A stretch of DNA of 12,230 nucleotides, taken from NCBI GenBank assembly GCA_903930745.1, contig CAIYZX010000078.1, positions 1 to 12,230 on the forward strand, read 5' to 3'. The notes beneath the pieces were generated by a model. The model was not told the DNA's origin. It did no database searches and saw only the letters and a program-made list of their open reading frames with translations. The translations under genes and the position numbers were made by a program. Below are positions 6,493 to 12,230 of the stretch, one piece after another. The stretch comes from an uncultured Chloroflexota bacterium. GTDB lineage: Bacteria > Chloroflexota > Limnocylindria > Limnocylindrales > CSP1-4. How positions within the stretch are numbered: position 1 is the stretch's first letter; each line of letters begins with the position of its first letter.

Positions 6493-6558
6493 CCCTCCTC
6501 GCGCCTCACGAACCCGAGGCCAGCCGGTCCCCCGCCAAGGCGAGGACCTCCCGAGACC

Positions 6559-6600
6559 CCCCGTTTGACACGGGGAGCGAACCGCGGCACAATTCGCGGT
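6559..6600. repeat. Two inverted repeats, each enclosing one hexamer of P2
   Basis: CCCCG (6559-6563) and CGGGG (6571-6575) flank a 7-nt loop that contains the -35 TTGACA. ACCGCG (6581-6586) and CGCGGT (6595-6600) flank an 8-nt loop that contains the -10 CACAAT. In transcripts from P1 these would fold as two adjacent hairpins; as DNA they could be operator half-sites. Confidence 0.5.
6565..6593 (+). promoter_or_regulatory. rRNA operon promoter P2
   Basis: TTGACA (6565-6570), a 17-nt spacer and CACAAT (6588-6593), with four of six -10 matches including the invariant A2 and T6. It lies 101 nt downstream of P1, the usual tandem arrangement of rRNA promoters. The predicted start is near 6601. 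Confidence 0.7.
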
Positions 6601-6630
6601 CCGCGCTCCGGGCGGTAAAGGCCGGGTGCA

Positions 6631-6645
6631 GCACCTTAACAACTG
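6631..6645 (+). promoter_or_regulatory. boxA antitermination element in the 16S leader
   Basis: GCACCTTAACAACTG is repeated exactly at 8776-8790 in the 16S-23S spacer. It resembles E. coli rRNA boxA (TGCTCTTTAACAA), bound as RNA by NusB-NusE. It runs straight into the 5' strand of the 16S processing stem. Confidence 0.7.
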
Positions 6646-6660
6646 AAGAGTGGTAGGAAC
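6645..6660 (+). other. 16S processing stem, 5' strand
   Basis: GAAGAGTGGTAGGAAC pairs over all 16 bases (one G-U) with GTTCCTGCCACTCTTC at 8378-8393, bracketing the 16S gene. This is the expected RNase III substrate. Confidence 0.85.
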
Positions 6661-6700
6661 TTCAGCACGAAGAACGTGCCTGGACCAAGCTTGAGCTATC

Positions 6701-6720
6701 ACTCAGCCGGAAGGTTGAGT
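6701..6720 (+). other. Hairpin immediately before 16S
   Basis: ACTCAGCC (6701-6708) and GGTTGAGT (6713-6720) form 8 bp with one G-U around a GGAA tetraloop, ending about 2 nt before the mature 16S. It may guide 5'-end maturation. A smaller hairpin, GCACG-AAGAA-CGTGC, lies at 6665-6679. Confidence 0.5.
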
Positions 6721-6721
6721 T

Positions 6722-8434
<1,713 letters not shown>

Positions 8435-8511
8435 GGGCGCATAGCTCAGCTGGTTAGAGCGCGGCCCTGATAAGGCCGAGGTCCCTGGTTCGAGTCCAGG
8501 TGCGCCCACCA
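8435..8511 (+). tRNA. tRNA-Ile(GAT)
   Basis: Acceptor GGGCGCA (8435-8441) with TGCGCCC (8501-8507), discriminator A and encoded CCA (8509-8511). The anticodon stem CGGCC/GGCCG encloses CTGATAA, giving anticodon GAT (8469-8471). It is co-transcribed in the rRNA spacer. Confidence 0.98.
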
Positions 8512-8533
8512 CTCCCTGGTCCCCCGGCTCAAC

Positions 8534-8609
8534 GGGGACGTAGCTCAGTTGGCAGAGCATCTCCTTTGCAAGGAGAGGGTCAGGAGTTCGAGTCTCCTCG
8601 TCTCCACCA
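8534..8609 (+). tRNA. tRNA-Ala(TGC)
   Basis: Acceptor GGGGACG (8534-8540) with CGTCTCC (8599-8605, one G-U), discriminator A and encoded CCA (8607-8609). The anticodon stem TCTCC/GGAGA encloses TTTGCAA, giving anticodon TGC (8567-8569). It lies 22 nt after tRNA-Ile, the standard Ile-Ala spacer pair. Confidence 0.98.
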
Positions 8610-8762
8610 CCCCGCCGGCCGGCGCTGGGAGTCCACCACCTTCAACGTGAATACCGGTCCTGGAGAGATCCAGGACAACGTTCTCCCCTGACCCGTGTGC
8701 TCAGCATTGAGCCCACCGACCAGCGGAGAAGCTGGACGAGGATCCCTCGGGATCGTCGCGAC

Positions 8763-8790
8763 CCGCGCAAGCGGTGCACCTTAACAACTG
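8763..8790 (+). promoter_or_regulatory. boxB-boxA antitermination module in the 16S-23S spacer
   Basis: The hairpin CCGC-GCAA-GCGG (8763-8774) is directly followed by TGCACCTTAACAA (8775-8787), which matches E. coli boxA at 11 of 13 bases. This repeats the leader arrangement and presumably keeps NusB-NusE-modified polymerase processive through the 23S gene. The rest of the 320-nt stretch from tRNA-Ala to 23S holds processing stems and small hairpins, no gene. Confidence 0.7.
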
Positions 8791-8802
8791 GATAGATGAC
8801 GG
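8788..8802 (+). other. 23S outer processing stem, 5' strand
   Basis: The 15 bases from 8788 pair with CCGTCATCTACCAG at 12077-12090 through 14 base pairs and one bulged A (8792). As in the 16S case, this strand starts inside the end of boxA. Confidence 0.8.
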
Positions 8803-8911
8803 TAGTAAAGAAGATCGACGTCGCCGGACTCAAGCCGGCGGCGAGGATCACAATTTCGCCGTGAAATGATCAAGGAGAACCCCGATCAGATCCCGCCTCG
8901 CACTGGCCGCC

Positions 8912-8925
8912 TGGTCAAGTGCTGG
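8912..8925 (+). other. 23S inner processing stem, 5' strand
   Basis: TGGTCAAGTGCTGG pairs with CCAGCACCTGACCA at 11971-11984 with a single A-C mismatch. It lies just outside helix 1 of the mature 23S and extends that helix. Confidence 0.8.
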
Positions 8926-8930
8926 GAGGG

Positions 8931-11963
<3,033 letters not shown>

Positions 11964-12100
11964 TCTACTTCCAGCACCTGACCAAGGGTCAGCGTGCCTG
12001 GAGATGATTGGGTCTCCTCATTTCGGCATTGTGATCCTCGATGTTCTGGCGCCGGCGTTGGCAAACGCTGTCGCTGCCGTCATCTACCAGATGCATGCAA
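11964..12100 (+). other. 23S-5S spacer with 3' strands of both 23S processing stems
   Basis: Contains the inner (11971-11984) and outer (12077-12090) partners of the 23S processing stems. Small hairpins lie between them: GGAGA/TCTCC at 12000-12017 and GCGTT-GGCA-AACGC at 12055-12068. No tRNA or separate promoter is seen. Confidence 0.75.
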
Positions 12101-12218
<118 letters not shown>

Positions 12219-12230
12219 TTGTTGCATTTA

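Noticed and set aside
3946..6702. A 918-residue open frame on the minus strand
   Set aside because: It runs antisense through dnaX, ybaB and recR and into the rRNA leader; the composition is Arg/Gly/His-rich and matches no family.

Overview
The window is high-GC bacterial chromosome made of housekeeping genes and ends in a complete rRNA operon. The 16S gene has a short helix-17 region and signatures such as GGAATTTTGCTCAATGGG and CCCTGAAGCAGCAACGCC. To me these point to Chloroflexota, perhaps the soil/freshwater Limnocylindria/Ellin6529 part of the phylum. This placement is from memory of 16S signatures, not from a search. I see no mobile element, CRISPR array, toxin-antitoxin pair or defence cassette.

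Layout. (1) 2-757 (+): the C-terminal five-sixths of a beta-hydroxyacid dehydrogenase, cut by the window edge. (2) 789-816: a shared terminator hairpin between convergent genes. (3) 874-2064 (-): a phosphofructokinase with pyrophosphate-type active-site residues. (4) 2229-2681 (+): a TadA-like deaminase that lacks the catalytic glutamate (HAV instead of HAE). (5) 2782-3010: two tandem tRNA-Ser genes (CGA, then GGA) separated by a terminator. (6) 3087-3322: a large-type SRP RNA. (7) 3397-6420: dnaX, ybaB/ebfC, recR and a 61-residue membrane protein, an apparent operon. (8) 6464-12218: rRNA operon with tandem promoters P1/P2, 16S, tRNA-Ile(GAU), tRNA-Ala(UGC), 23S and 5S, including boxA elements and the paired processing stems of both large rRNAs.

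The order tadA - SRP RNA - dnaX - ybaB - recR - small membrane protein - rRNA operon matches the region upstream of rrnA in Bacillus subtilis (tadA-scr-dnaX-yaaK-recR-yaaL-bofA-rrnA), so it is probably an old linkage of translation, secretion and replication/repair genes. The four short transcription units upstream of dnaX (the tadA-like gene, both tRNA-Ser genes, SRP RNA) each have a TA-N-N-N-T -10-like hexamer exactly 7 nt before the mature RNA or the ATG. This suggests they are transcribed with essentially no 5' leader.

Most worth following up: the HAV deaminase, which carries the same substitution as the non-catalytic eukaryotic subunit ADAT3; the shared zero-leader promoter geometry; an rRNA P2 promoter whose two hexamers each sit in the loop of an inverted repeat; the PPi-type phosphofructokinase; and an expanded 23S arm at a position otherwise known as an actinobacterial marker.
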